Assembly: GCA_934047225.1 (NCBI GenBank)
Contig: OW204000.1
Span: 19,796,001-19,860,000 of the forward strand
Length of the DNA: 64,000 nucleotides
Origin: Ypsolopha sequella
Taxonomy: Eukaryota > Arthropoda > Insecta > Lepidoptera > Ypsolophidae
Direction of reading: 5' to 3'
Position 1 is the stretch's first letter. Each line of letters begins with the position of its first letter. Positions 22,212 through 32,935 of this stretch are shown in pieces. Made by a program: the position numbers and the translations under genes. Under the pieces are notes generated by a model. That model was not told the origin of the DNA. It saw nothing but the letters and a program-made list of their open reading frames with translations, and ran no database searches.

Positions 22212-22514
22212 TTTAGGGTTCCGTACCCAAAGGGTAACCAACGGGACCCTATTGCTAAGACTCCGCTGTCTGCCTGTTTGTCCGTCTGTCTGTCCGTCTG
22301 TCACCAGGCTGTATCTCATAAACCGTGATATTTAGACAGTTGAAATTATCACAGATGATGTATTTCTGTTGCCGCTATAACAACAAATACAGAATAAAAT
22401 AAATATTTAAGGAGGCTCCCATACAACAGACATGTTCTTTTTTGCCGTTTTTTTAGATAATGGAACATGACGGAACACTCCGTGCGCGAGTCCGATTTTC
22501 ACTTGGCCGGTTTT
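22212..22514 (-). repeat. Family A, compact 300-bp copy
   Basis: It runs on the minus strand from 'cacttggccggtttt' at 22500-22514 back to 'tttagggttccgtacccaaa' at 22212. A (gtct/gtcc)n run lies at 22262-22305, followed by 'ccaggctgtatctcataaac'. It closely matches 47330-47655 in order and length, so the compact form is a real subfamily. Confidence 0.9.
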
Positions 22515-24765
22515 ATGTGTTAAATAGTAAAATTATTTATATTTTAGTTCTAGGCACATAACTATCGATACGTTTCAGAATAAGCACTTACATAATTTAT
22601 ATCCAGCAAATATTGGTAGGTAGCTAGGTAGGTACGTAAAGTACCCATTATCACACCTTTCCCATAGGCCATTCTACTGAGCCCCTGAAATCGGTTCCCT
22701 ATCCACTAACCACAACAAATTGACTCCTTAATCAATCAAAAACTACCCTTATTACAATATGCCATGGCCATTATTAGGTGTAAATTTTTCTTGGTGTATT
22801 TGGGGCCCTTCGCAAGTCCGGTGATAAATCTCAAGGGTTATTTAATTTTAGGAGATTACCTGAGGCTTTCTACACACAAACTGTAATGAATGCAATATAT
22901 TGTTGACTGTTAATTTAATTTATAGGATTTAATTTTGTGGAAACATATTAATATATACCAAAGACGATTAAACTCAGTCTTAATGGATTAAGGTAGCTCA
23001 AGACCGAAATTTCTCGTTAGTTAGATTCCAGATTATTCATGAAATTGTGTTTTACAGTCAAGGGCACCGGGAGGGGGTGCAACCCCCTGTCTAGGAGAAA
23101 AATACACAAAAAATAATAGAACTATGTTTTTTTTTTCATTTATTTTATGAAAGAACGTGTATTGACGCGACGTAAATGCCCACACGTATTATATTGCTTT
23201 TGTTCTTATAATTATAGCTTCGACCAAAATAAAATTAATTCATTAATAATAATATTATAATTATAAGCTATAATTATAAGGATGCAAATAAGTATCACAT
23301 CATATCATTTATAGGTAAATGCACCCCCCTAACAATAATCTTGCCGGCGCCCATGTTTACAGTTCATGTGTATTGATCATCATCATTTACTATTTCAAGT
23401 GTAAAAAATAGACAACTATAACTACAAACACTACTTATAGCATAGATTTTCCTATATGATTTATAGTTATTTTAACGTTCGTAGATTGAACTGCTTCCTG
23501 AATAAAAGGTTATTTGTTTTCGGTTTTTGACAAACTGACAACCACAGAAATCTCTATGCTGACAACAGACGGATCTTATAAGAATTCCGTTTTTTCATTC
23601 CGAGGTGCCTATATAAAAAGGGATTTTCTCAAGAATGAGGAAAATAAGGCGCACGGTCTACAGTTGGAAGAGACTTCCGCGAAGACTTCATCATCAGCGT
23701 CTATTCATGCTGAAGAGCTTCCGCCACTGAGATGGAAGTATCGCGTGTTATCTGCGTCAATATCACATATCTTTTGTCTATGGTTCGTCTCGCGGATCAT
23801 CTGATTCACTCACTGACATAGTATTAATGTCAGTGGATTCACTGGATGCTAATTCAAATTTTAGAACTGTCAAAACATAGGAGTCATTCACAATCACAAG
23901 TAATTAATGGTGGTCAACTGTTCAATCGACTGACGAATCTTCACTTTACGTGAGGCGCCGTTTCCGATGCCATTATGTAGTGGCTAGTGTGTGGTAGTGG
24001 CTCTTAGTTTAGTTAGATGTTGTGTTTTCTTTACAAGATTTGATTTCATTAGGAAGTGCATTGTAAATAATAAAAATAAATTGTTACAATTACTCATCTA
24101 TCTTCAACCTCACAACACGCATATACTTCACAATCACACACTACACTACACTTACACACACACTTTTCTCTCATACAATAACATCACATTCAAACAGAAG
24201 TTAAGACTTTTTCATGGCATATTTGCATGTTATTAACAATTTTTTTTTTCTTGTGTTTTATATAAGATATACTATAAATACTTATATTATATAGTAATAT
24301 TGTCATCAAATTAAACTAATAGATATAATAAAATCAAAGTATCCCAAATGCTGTGAGCCGCTTTTGGTAACTGTCACTCTCGAGACGGCCTTTTAGGTCA
24401 GTGTAGGTGATAGTGATAGGGACTGTCTTTGTCTAGATTGTTTTAGCATACAATAAGCACATCTTTATATTTTGGAAAACATAATATTGCATGATATTGT
24501 TTTTATTGGATAAGTGCTTCTGTATGTTTTTTTATTAATTCAATAAATAATTTTTGTATTGTTGTATTTGTATTTGTATATTTTAGATCCTGCTATGTAG
24601 ACGGACTTGATGGATTTATGTTTAGGTATATGGAGTTTATTAGAATGGCGGGTTAGGTAGCATTGGAAAGTTGCTTTTATTGGAAAAGTATCTGGGTTTT
24701 CTCTTACAAACTTTGAAACGTTGTAGATGTATTGTGAAGTGATGGTTAAAATTTTCAGCTTTATA
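22515..24765. other. Unassigned, AT-rich
   Basis: A palindromic 'attataattataagctata' patch lies near 23250-23280. CA-rich words occur at 24110-24170. The 96-codon frame at 23514-23801 lacks family features. No gene is called. Confidence 0.4.
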
Positions 24766-24769
24766 AATA

Positions 24770-25145
24770 ACTAGCGACCCGCCCCGTCTTCGCACGGGCA
24801 TGTATTGTGCATATAAACCTTTTTCTTGAATCACTCTATCTATTAAAAAAAAACCGTATCAAAATCCGTTGCGTAGTTTTAAAGATCTAAGCATACATAG
24901 GGACATACAGCGGGAAGTGACTTTGTTTTATACTACACTGGTGGACATAAAAATCGACTCAAGCATTGTTGTTCTACATTTAAGGAAATAACCCAATCAT
25001 ACAAATATAAACATATGAAATGATACATATATTTCATATGTTTATGTTTGTATGATATGATTGGGTTATTCCCTTGAATGTAGGACAACAATGCTTGAGT
25101 CGATTTTTATGTCCACCAGTGTATGTAGTGATGATAGTGAAGGTT
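24770..25145 (-). repeat. Lepidopteran 'ctagcgacccgcccc' repeat, interrupted
   Basis: It starts 'ctagcgacccgccccgtctt' and 'cgcacgggc', then 'tgaatcactctatctatta', 'aaaatccgttgcgtagtttt' and 'cgggaagtgactttgtttta', ending 'tgtagtgatgatag' at 25123-25145. From memory this is a very common moth repeat whose uninterrupted end reads 'tatactatgtagtgatga'. Here that end is split by the MITE at 24936-25121. The class is unsure. Confidence 0.8.
24936..25121. mobile_element. Near-perfect palindromic MITE, 186 bp
   Basis: The left arm begins 'cactggtggacataaaaatc' and the right arm ends in its reverse complement. The two arms of about 85 bases pair almost completely and nearly no loop is left ('gaaatgatacatatatttc' at the centre). 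TA at 24934-24935 and 25122-25123 marks a Tc1/mariner-like insertion, and the host repeat rejoins perfectly without it. Confidence 0.92.
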
Positions 25146-25695
25146 TAGCGTGTCTGTACCACAGACCACATGGGTAAATGGTCTGTCTAGTACACATATA
25201 GTATCACTATAGTTACAACACGTCCTAAATACTCCACGTATAGTACAATACACAATAGTACCGGTATTCCCACGATTATTATGAGATTATGACCTAAGTT
25301 TACTACCTTTATTATGGTAGCTGTTACCGGGTAATTTAACTTTAAAAATACGAGCTATAGAGAGAATAAATCTGGGCCTGTGAAAATTTGCAAAAATTTA
25401 TAAACGACAGGAAATCGGTTTTTCCTTTGATTCTATGAACATTTTATTGCTTAATTTATGTAATAAAATATTGCTAAGTACTGACGGTAAGGGACACAAT
25501 TTATGTTATTTAATTTTATCACGCCATGTTAATTGCGATTCTTTTAAATATTCCTGTATTTATTTCGAATGAATGATTCTAAGAACTAATTGTAAAAGTA
25601 TTTGCTTGTAACTATATTATGTATAATTTTATGAATGAAACTACGTTATTTTAGTAGTTAGACATTATGTATATTCACTTTATTGGTTTTGTTTC
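25146..25695. other. Unassigned sequence
   Basis: AT-rich with no recognised feature. Confidence 0.5.
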
Positions 25696-25885
25696 TTTTA
25701 TTTATTTTAAAAATTTGGTATTCCACTCTCACATTAGATAAAATAACACTTTCTTCACCACCCAAAGCTAGGCTAGAAGAAATCGCTTTAAGTGATAAGT
25801 CCGTCCTTGTACGATATTGTGTGTTCAAAACTCAGTACTCAATTTTTTATTTACCCGTGTACAATAAAGTGTGTATTCATGCATC
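25696..25885 (+). repeat. Family G repeat copy
   Basis: 'ctttcttcaccacccaaagc', 'gctttaagtgataagtccg' and 'gtgtacaataaagtgtg' mark a repeat I know as abundant in Lepidoptera. An inverted copy lies at 55195-55345. The open frames over it (for example LSSPPKARLEEIALSDKS) arise from the repeat, not from a gene. Confidence 0.75.
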
Positions 25886-26395
25886 TTCACGACATGAATC
25901 CCCGAGGGGTGTTAAAAGCATCTCCGGGCTGTGAAGTCGTTTCGCCGACGACTATTACGTCCCAGAATGATGGGTGGTGGTTATATACTGATGGTGGTTT
26001 ACTGAAAATCGTAGAACAGTGAGAACAAAAACTTCCATTAGTTCTACCGTAGAAAAATGTTGGTGGACAGAATAAAATAAATAAAATAAAAAGACATTTA
26101 TTTAACACACCATTATGGACAAAGTAGTACAATGTTCTTAAACGTAAAGTTGTATGGCACTGTTAAAAAGGACGGTGTCTCAGCATATGTTCCTATACCA
26201 AAGGCATTAGGAACGCTGTTATTCTGCCACCACCATTAAAAGAAAAAAAAAAACAAGTTAGAAGAAGTAGTGGGAATAAAAAGTCTAACTAGTTCTACTA
26301 TTCTGTAACATATAGCATCGTAACAAACAAACAATAAATCGCTACCTATAAATATGCCGGTTTTTAAAGCAGTTACCTAAATACTTGAACTTTTC
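25886..26395. other. Unassigned, possible retroposon tail
   Basis: 'aaataaataaaataaaaaga' at 26073-26095 followed by 'catttatttaacacacc' looks like a minus-strand retroposon 3' end. The body to about 26240 is not recognised. Confidence 0.4.
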
Positions 26396-26399
26396 TCAG

Positions 26400-26600
26400 A
26401 CTGTACTTCACAAAAATCAGCGCGATATAAAGAGAAATCTATGCCGGTAATGATTCAGCTCTACTATTATAGAGCTGCATTTCGGGCAAAATATGGACCG
26501 TAGCTTACGTGCCTTCCGATACACGCAGACCGAACAGGATTTGAACCCGCGACCTCCAGAGTCGAGTACTCAAACCACTAGTCCACATTGGCAGTCAGTA
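26400..26600 (-). repeat. tRNA-like SINE, minus strand
   Basis: On the minus strand an A-box-like 'ggactagtggtttgag' (26570-26585) and a B box 'ggttcaaatcc' (26537-26547) flank a 'gactctgga' anticodon-arm-like stretch. The arms do not close into a full cloverleaf with a proper acceptor stem. The body continues leftward to about 26400. Confidence 0.6.
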
Positions 26601-27368
26601 CATTAAAGTTTTTTCAATATTTCCAAACATGAATTGCACCAATTTCCACACCCTCACACACACACTCACACCCTCGACCTCTCCCTCACTCACATCTTAT
26701 AATATTAACACTTCCTATTGAACTTAACCACATATACAGATTAACTTTCAAATACATACATTATATTCTGAAGCAACTTTAATCCATTATATTTTTTTCT
26801 TTTTTTGTATTTTTTTTTTAGATATAAATTGTTACTTGCTCTTTTAGCACTCATAAGTATAATTATTCTTAATGTTTCTCTAGTTTCCACTTCACAAGGC
26901 AACTTAATGTGGAAATTAGTGTCGTCTTGTATACTGTAACATGTTTTTGCAATAAAGAAATTTAAATTTTTTCAAATAAATCCCTTTTCAAAGGTAGATG
27001 ATTAATACCGTTGCGTCTGAAAAAAAGACGAATAAAAAACAAATCTACTTCGACATAGATAATTTTTCACCATCTTTTTTCCCGGTTTATTTTGGACACG
27101 TTTCAGTCGACAAAAGGCGGAAAAGTAAATAAATTAATTATGAAAGAAAATCGTGACAAAAAGTAGGACAAAATACTGGGCAATTTTGTGGGAATAAGGG
27201 ATGGAACACAGGCTTGATTTGAACGCGGTAAGGATTCTCCAGACGCGGCTTCTCTCTTCTTCTCTTACTTCCTTTAGATTGAAAAGGTTGTATTTTTTGC
27301 TCTTGCAAATACTAGGATTGCAAATACTTGCAAATTCTGCCTATACTAGGATATGTATTTGAACTAGT
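26601..27368. other. Unassigned sequence
   Basis: 'caccctcacacacacactca' at 26648-26670 is a CA-rich simple repeat. The direct word 'ttgcaaatact' repeats near 27300-27330. No gene was recognised. Confidence 0.45.
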
Positions 27369-27593
27369 CTATACTCTATTTTAATATGGCAAATAATGTT
27401 TGTAAACAACTTTATAACCTAAAAGTGATGAAATATATGTTCAACTGCAATTTTTGCGTACGTGAGTTCACTTTTATTAGTTTAAACCAAAATGTATAGG
27501 TATAAAAATGCTTTCTTACATCATATTTCATCACTTAGGTTACAAAGTTGTTTACAAACATTATTTCCCATATTGGAATAGAGTTTAGTGTGA
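27369..27593. mobile_element. Fold-back MITE, about 225 bp
   Basis: 'ctatactctattttaatatg' through 'gtttgtaaacaactttataa' and 'aagtgatgaaatat' is mirrored by 'atatttcatcacttagg' through 'gttgtttacaaac' to 'ggaatagagtttag'. The arms are about 75 bases with a central loop of about 80. No sure target duplication was seen. Confidence 0.8.
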
Positions 27594-27654
27594 ATGGGAG
27601 CAGATTTTTTTTATCGTTTCGAAAAACGTATCATTGAACCTTGTTCTTGGTCAC

Positions 27655-27855
27655 TGGCCGGGGGCTCTACCGCGTAATTCTCATTTGTATCAACTTCAAG
27701 CAAATGCATGCGAAATTCAACGCGTGCAAAAGAGATGGCTTGTTAGGCGGGCGTCGTCGCACGCACGTCAAATGTCAATCTCAAGTTGATGTTGATGAAA
27801 ATGAGAATTACGCGGTAGACCCGCAGGTCTCCGGTATGAGTTCGGGCGGTTAATT
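27655..27855. mobile_element. Second, adjacent inverted-repeat element
   Basis: The 19-bp perfect arms 'ctaccgcgtaattctcatt' (27667-27685) and its reverse complement (27800-27818) continue as looser pairing inward ('gtatcaactt'/'aagttgat'). It is GC-richer than its neighbours. The 70-codon frame across it is a by-product. Confidence 0.7.
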
Positions 27856-28009
27856 AGATTTCAACTTGTATAATTATAGATTTTACCTATCATTTGAATC
27901 GTGTATATATTGCTGCATACATTAAATAAACCTTTAATTTAGTTCATGTACTTTTATTATTTTATTAAATATATTTTTATGAGATTAAATTTGACTCGTA
28001 AAAAGTATG

Positions 28010-28055
28010 TTATGTGTATCTACTTTACAAAATAAACTATTTGAATTTAAATTTG
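28010..28055 (+). repeat. LINE 3' end
   Basis: 'caaaataaactatttgaatt' followed by 'taaatttg' is the same 3' end that appears inverted at 33963-33995. The coding body is absent. Confidence 0.5.
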
Positions 28056-28139
28056 GGCAGGTTCAGTAATCTGTATGTAAAAACTATTGACCAGATCGTA
28101 AGAAAACGAAAATGTCTAAATAATTTTATTTTTATATCT

Positions 28140-28275
28140 TTTTAGGGCATATTCGAAGGGTGCCTATTGCTAAACCTCTGCTGTCTATCTGTATATCTGT
28201 CTGTCCGTCTGTCACAGAGGTCTCTATAGCTTCAACCGTTATAGGGGTAGCCAGTTGAAATTTTCACAGAATATG
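28140..28275 (-). repeat. Family A fragment
   Basis: 'tttttagggcatattcgaag', 'ctgtctgtccgtctgtcaca' and 'ctctatagcttcaaccgtta' form a decayed tail end of family A. Confidence 0.65.
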
Positions 28276-28510
28276 TTTTATATAAAGTCAAAATGCAATA
28301 TAAATTAAAAGATAGGTTACGATTGATTATTATGAAATGCGCCCAAAGTTGAGCGCGAGGTGCAGCTTGCGCCGCCCCTCGCAGCCTGCCGCCCCGGGCC
28401 ATGGCCCTTATGGCCCTAGGGTAAATACGCCACTGACTCTATGAACACATATATTGTTATCTCTAAGGCAGTTGCGCAACTCGTTAAGTAAAATAAAATA
28501 AAGTTCCCAG

Positions 28511-28742
28511 AGGGCCTATTATGTATCTTTAGTTGCCACCTGGACTGGGTGTCTATCATCAGAAACATAGATATACTATCGAATACCGAGTGTCTAAGGA
28601 TATGTTTGCACTTGAAGTGACGACACAGTTCGTAAATAGTTCAATACCCACTAAAAGCAATTTTAAAAGTTCAGTTTTTATCTATGTTTTTGATGATAGG
28701 CACCTAGTGCAGTTGGCAACTAAAGATACAGAATAGAGGGGC
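28511..28742 (+). mobile_element. Family H MITE, copy 1
   Basis: Inverted ends 'ctattatgtatctttagttg' and 'caactaaagatacagaatag' extend inward through 'atcatcagaaacatag' and 'ctatgtttttgatgat'. A 67-codon frame (28533-28736, first codon not ATG) spans almost the whole element and is nearly the same in copy 2 at 29779-30008 (minus), including SKDMFALEVTTQFVNSSIPT. Whether it is translated is unknown. Confidence 0.8.
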
Positions 28743-29033
28743 TGGAGTCTTTTTTTGTGTGTGTCTACCAGATTCCAAACTTAAATTTTAGTAATATTTG
28801 TTTCATCCATTTAGCTTTGAGATAAAAATCCCTTTGAACTGTCTTTGTCTATTTGTAAGAAGTCCAATTTATTGTAAAAATTCTTACCTAAATTATTAGT
28901 CTCTTGATGGATATGTTTGATGTGAACTTACCTGAAATAAGAAAACTAAATTAAGCATTTTTTCGTTACAATTGCATGAGAGAATAACGGATGATATAAG
29001 GTAAGAACTAATTTGAAGGAAAACTTGAATATA

Positions 29034-29199
29034 CAGAGCAACTATAAAGTCATGAAATAAATAGGGGCGCCACTTTCTTTGCCAAAACGGAATTAATATG
29101 GCAATACCTGAGATCTTTTGTATGGGGAAATCAGGTGTTACCAGTTGGTTACCAGTAAAAACAATTTTAGTTCCATTTCATGACTTTATAGTTGCACTG
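29034..29199. mobile_element. 166-bp MITE, TA-flanked
   Basis: 'cagagcaactataaagtcat' and the inverted 'atgactttatagttgcactg' form ends of about 26 bp, with TA at 29032-29033 and 29200-29201. The interior ('aggggcgccactttctttgc') has no coding signal. Confidence 0.85.
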
Positions 29200-29639
29200 T
29201 ATCTAAGATTCAATTCAACCAACAAACTTCGATGCTAAAATTTTCTATAAAATTGATAAATTAATAGCTGTTATATCCCGGCAATTACTATAGGCGACTT
29301 GACAACAGATTCTCCCATGACAAAACTACTCTTTACCTAGCAGTCGGACTATACTATAGATCAGGGGTGGCCAAGAGATCGACCGCAGTCTACCGGCCGA
29401 CCAAGAAAGCGATTTAAGTAGCCCGCGCGAGTTAAACTCAATTAAATAATAAAGACGAAAACGTGCTAAATTTAACATTTCCACTATGAATGCGATAAAA
29501 ACCAAACACACGAAAAAAAAATCGACACTTTAAGAACGTGCATAAATAATGTAATTCAGTAAACAATGTATTATTTTGAAAAAAATGTATATTATTTTTG
29601 GATTCTTTTTCTAGGGATCTGTTAAAACAGAAACGCGAT

Positions 29640-30165
29640 TGGAGAAATTCGGCTCGATAGAAATATTTATTGAAGTGAGGTCTTTTTCGGCACCAATTCT
29701 CCTGGTTTGACAATTTAGAATGACATATGGACTGCAATTATTTTTTATTAGATGGGTTTTAACAATATCTAGGACCTGCCCCTCTATTCTGTATCTTTAG
29801 TTGCCAACTGGACTAGGTGCCTATCATCAAAAACATAGCTAAAAACGGAACTTTCAAAATTGCTATTAGTGGGTATTGAACTATTTACGAACTGTGTCGT
29901 CACTTCAAGTGCGAACATATCCTTAGACAATCGGAATTCGATAGTATATCTATGTTTTTGATGATAGGCAACGAGTGCAAATGGCAACTAAAGATACATA
30001 ATAGGCCCTCTGCTTAAACGAAATTTTGATAGCAACTTTAGTACATTTTATATCAATAAAAAACCGACTTTTTGCTATTTTTCCACGAATCCGCCCCTCT
30101 CGCACTGAGGGTTTTTTTGCATATGGAGTAACAGGGACGCTAAAACTTTTACATATCGCCTTAAC
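29640..30165 (-). repeat. Family B copy split by family H
   Basis: 'ggagaaattcggctcgatag', 'ttctcctggtttgacaattt' and 'gatgggttttaacaatatct' to 'aggacctg' precede the insertion. 'cttaaacgaaattttgatag', 'tttatatcaataaaaaaccg' and 'catatggagtaacagggacg' follow. The uninterrupted order is visible at 38880-39430. Confidence 0.8.
29779..30008 (-). mobile_element. Family H MITE, copy 2, nested in family B
   Basis: The same ends and length as copy 1 at 28511, in opposite orientation. Comparison with the empty family B site at 39290-39310 ('aggacctggttaaacgaaat') places the insertion and suggests a short CTG-like target duplication. The 67-codon frame (29784-29987) is again open. Confidence 0.85.
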
Positions 30166-30544
30166 AGAGGCCCATTTAACTTCCTGTTTCTTCCTGTTTG
30201 CGCATCGCAACTTGTGGAGCATATGCATTGTCAAATATCCACCCAAAAACAGAAGGCAGAGTGAAATGCAAATTTTGTACTTTCAATTAATAATATTATT
30301 TTACTAACTTATTAAAAAAAAATGTTTTTCCCCCTTTCAACCCTACCTTGCAGTCGACGGCATGAAATATTTTTGAACATAAGTAACCACACAAGTCAAA
30401 AGTTTGGCCATCCCTGCTATAGTAGGACCATGGTCCATAGAACTCTGTGATTTAGGCACTTGTTGACCAACAGTTAACCTTTGATTAAAATAAATTATAT
30501 GTACGCTTCACCTACAATGAAGATGGATGCCAAATTATTGTTAG

Positions 30545-31340
30545 TACTGCAATGAAAACTGATTTCATTATAATTTACATCAGTCGTTCGGTACGAAGTG
30601 CACAACTTAACTTTGTTTTACTTGTTAAGAAGTTAAAAGTGAAAAAGATATTGGTCTATGGCAATTCATGCCTGGAGTTTATCATACGTTGGGTTTATAA
30701 CAGGTGGTGGAGCTGATGCCGGGCTCGACTGTGGAGGTACCACCATCTTACTTGGAGATCCCCTCGAAGTAATTCGGGGGAGAGTAACAGGAGAGCTCAC
30801 AGGCACAAAACCAGGAGGCCCACCATGCCTGGGGCCGATGGATGGCGGTTTATCCATCCCTAATAGCCGGGCCTTATATGGAACAGACTGGTGATGGGCA
30901 GCGGCGTCACTGGTGCGAGGGTTCCGGCACTGCGCTCACCAGCCCGCCTGCCCAGCGTGTGTGAGTATGGGCAATTCTTCTAGGATGACCGCCGCCGGGA
31001 GTGGCAAAGTCCTGGAAAGGCCTATGTCCAGCAGTGGACGAAGAAACTAGGCTGATGGATGGATAGATGGATAGGTTTATAAATCAACAGTTTGAAATAA
31101 AATGCACAATTAGTCACATGCTGTTTTAAGTTTGTTTCGACAAAATCATGCCTAATTGTGCATTAAATTTGAAGCTGTTGATTCATAGACGTAACTTATA
31201 CTGAACTATTGGCGTGAATGGCCATAGACCAATATCTTTTTCACTTTTAACTTCTTCACAAGAAAAACAAAGTTAAGTTGTGCACTTCGTACTGAACAAC
31301 TGATGTAAATTATTATGAAATCAGTTTTCATTGAATAATT
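30545..31340. mobile_element. Fold-back element split by a LINE 3' end
   Basis: Left arm 30549-30700 ('gaaaactgatttcattataa', 'cgaagtgcacaacttaactt', 'atattggtctatggcaattc') is mirrored by 31200-31335. After removal of 30701-31073 the left arm runs on as 31083-31115 ('tcaacag', 'aatgcacaattag') and pairs with 31147-31190. The original element was thus a fold-back of about 420 bp with arms near 190. Confidence 0.85.
30701..31073 (+). mobile_element. 5'-truncated LINE 3' end with 9-bp target duplication
   Basis: The insert is bounded by 'ggtttataa' at 30692-30700 and 31074-31082. It ends 'ggcctatgtccagcagtgga' and '(ggat)n', the insect RTE-like 3' end also seen at 6690-6765. It is GC-rich and was inserted into the fold-back element. 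A second, inverted copy of its body lies at 37213-37590. Confidence 0.85.
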
Positions 31341-31430
31341 TGTCTATATCCGTCTCTCTCGCACTGCGCGTTTTTCCGCTTGTAGTGACAATTACCGTTG
31401 AAAAATTCACATATACCTTAAAATTGGACC
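31341..31430 (-). repeat. Family B fragment
   Basis: 'atccgtctctctcgcactgc' and 'cacatataccttaa' match the family B end. Confidence 0.55.
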
Positions 31431-32479
31431 AACTTTTTCATCAAGATCAATAATAATCCTATCATTTATTTGCAGATTGAAGCCACACCTGGCACACAAA
31501 TCATTTTATAGAATAGGTACACAGAAAAATATATATATATTAAATGTCAACAATTGTATAAGAAAAAGGTAATAGTTAAATAAAATTCAAAATATGTCAG
31601 GTACTTAGTAATAATCAGAATAATAATTATCATAGCAATAAGAAGATTTACAAATAAGGAATTAAGATGACAGAAATTAAAATTTTATAAAATATAAGTT
31701 TTAAAATCTTCTACATATAAAAAAAAAAGTCTATTCAAAATTGTAACAATTTAGCTGTCAGAAAACTCAATTTAGATTAAAAATTAGGAAATGATAAGAT
31801 CATCATCAATCATTATAGAATTAATTTATAGTATAGAAACGTCTTTCCACCAAATACGATTTCGGGTTTTTTTGGAATAATTCAATCAATCAAATCTCCA
31901 TTTTACAAAATAAGTGACTATTTATCAAGCAATTTGCCCTACTCACCACACAAGAATGCATAACCAGTTGTTTAAACGTGCACCCAGGGTGCTATATTAC
32001 ACTTCTGTAAACACACTCGCCGCCGAGCCATTCGATACTTGCTAATGTTTGCAAATTCTCCGAATGCAGCTGACATGTAAAGCACGCCATTTGTATGGAA
32101 CTTGATACACTTATTAGTATTTTAAAAATATAATAAAAATACAATTTTTATTTAAGACGAGGTTCACCCGCATGCTTATTGTTATAAGAACGAAAACCTG
32201 TGCATCAAGGGAGGTTTTGATAAAAAATCCATAAAGGTGACGTTATTTTGCAGGTAATTCGTACTTTTATTGAAAACGAAGGCTTTTATAAAAAAAGTGG
32301 TCCATTATGCATTTAATACAATGGTTTACCTATGTGGTTTCCGAAAAATAATCGGTAGTTATCGCTAAAAATACGATATTTCTGCGACGAAAGCTTTTTT
32401 TCAGAGGGCTCCAAGAGGCGCAAGTATGCAGATTTAAGTTCCGACCATGTATTTGCGCCTTTTGGAGTAGAAACCTTTA
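31431..32479. other. Unassigned AT-rich sequence
   Basis: No gene or repeat hallmark was recognised. Confidence 0.5.
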
Positions 32480-32935
32480 AAAGGGCTTTATTTATTTATT
32501 TATTAGAAAAGGCACATCAACAATGTAAACACATAACATTTATAATACACATGAAAAATTCTAAAACTAATGTTTACATCTGTAACAGATATGCACAGCA
32601 TTCATTATTAACGTGATACATAAATTAAATTAAACACAAAACTAAGTGGAAAACAAAAACTAACATGCAATTAATACGTAATTTATACTTACATAAAAAA
32701 AACACAAAATTAAACCAGGTAGCATGCAAGAAAGAAAAAATTAAATTAGGTTATATTGTTAATAATTTAATAATGTTAGGGCTGTGTCGACGTAATGTGT
32801 AATGTGTCGACGTTTCGGGGACCGGAGGGCTGGGGCATATCTCGGACAACGTCTTAGCTTAGCCATCCAACGAGGGAATGCTTCCAGCGTTTTGGGGACC
32901 CTGCCGATCGAAGGCGGTGATTTGGAAAAAAATAT
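32480..32935 (-). repeat. Probable retroposon with (TTTA)n tail
   Basis: 'tttatttatttatttattag' at 32487-32506 reads as a minus-strand 3' tail. A GC-rich patch at 32800-32930 ('tttcggggaccggagggctg', 'ccaacgagggaatgcttcca') may be its truncated coding part. No RT motif was recognised. Confidence 0.45.

Larger units (their letters stand above)
29362..30416. mobile_element. hAT-like element carrying nested repeats
   Basis: Ends 'caggggtggccaagagatcg' and the inverted 'agtttggccatccctg' are hAT-like. The flanks 'ctatagat' (29354-29361) and 'ctatagta' (30417-30424) look like an 8-bp target duplication with two changes. No hAT transposase is seen. The interior is mostly family B (29640-29778 and 30009-30165) split by family H copy 2. 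Confidence 0.7.

Noticed and set aside
23514..23801. 96-codon frame
   Set aside because: No protein-family features, and the composition matches the surrounding non-coding sequence.
25683..26022. Frames containing SSPPKARLEEIALSDKS, similar to one at 55138-55479
   Set aside because: The likeness comes from the shared family G DNA repeat, in opposite orientation, not from a gene family.
26500..26600. Functional tRNA gene on the minus strand
   Set aside because: A and B boxes are present, but no closed acceptor stem was found and the sequence continues into a SINE-like body.
30658..30894. Frames on both strands (GPRHGGPPGF and partner) repeated at 37378-37615
   Set aside because: They lie in two copies of one LINE 3' end. 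Open frames on both strands show that GC-rich repeat DNA, not coding, is the cause.
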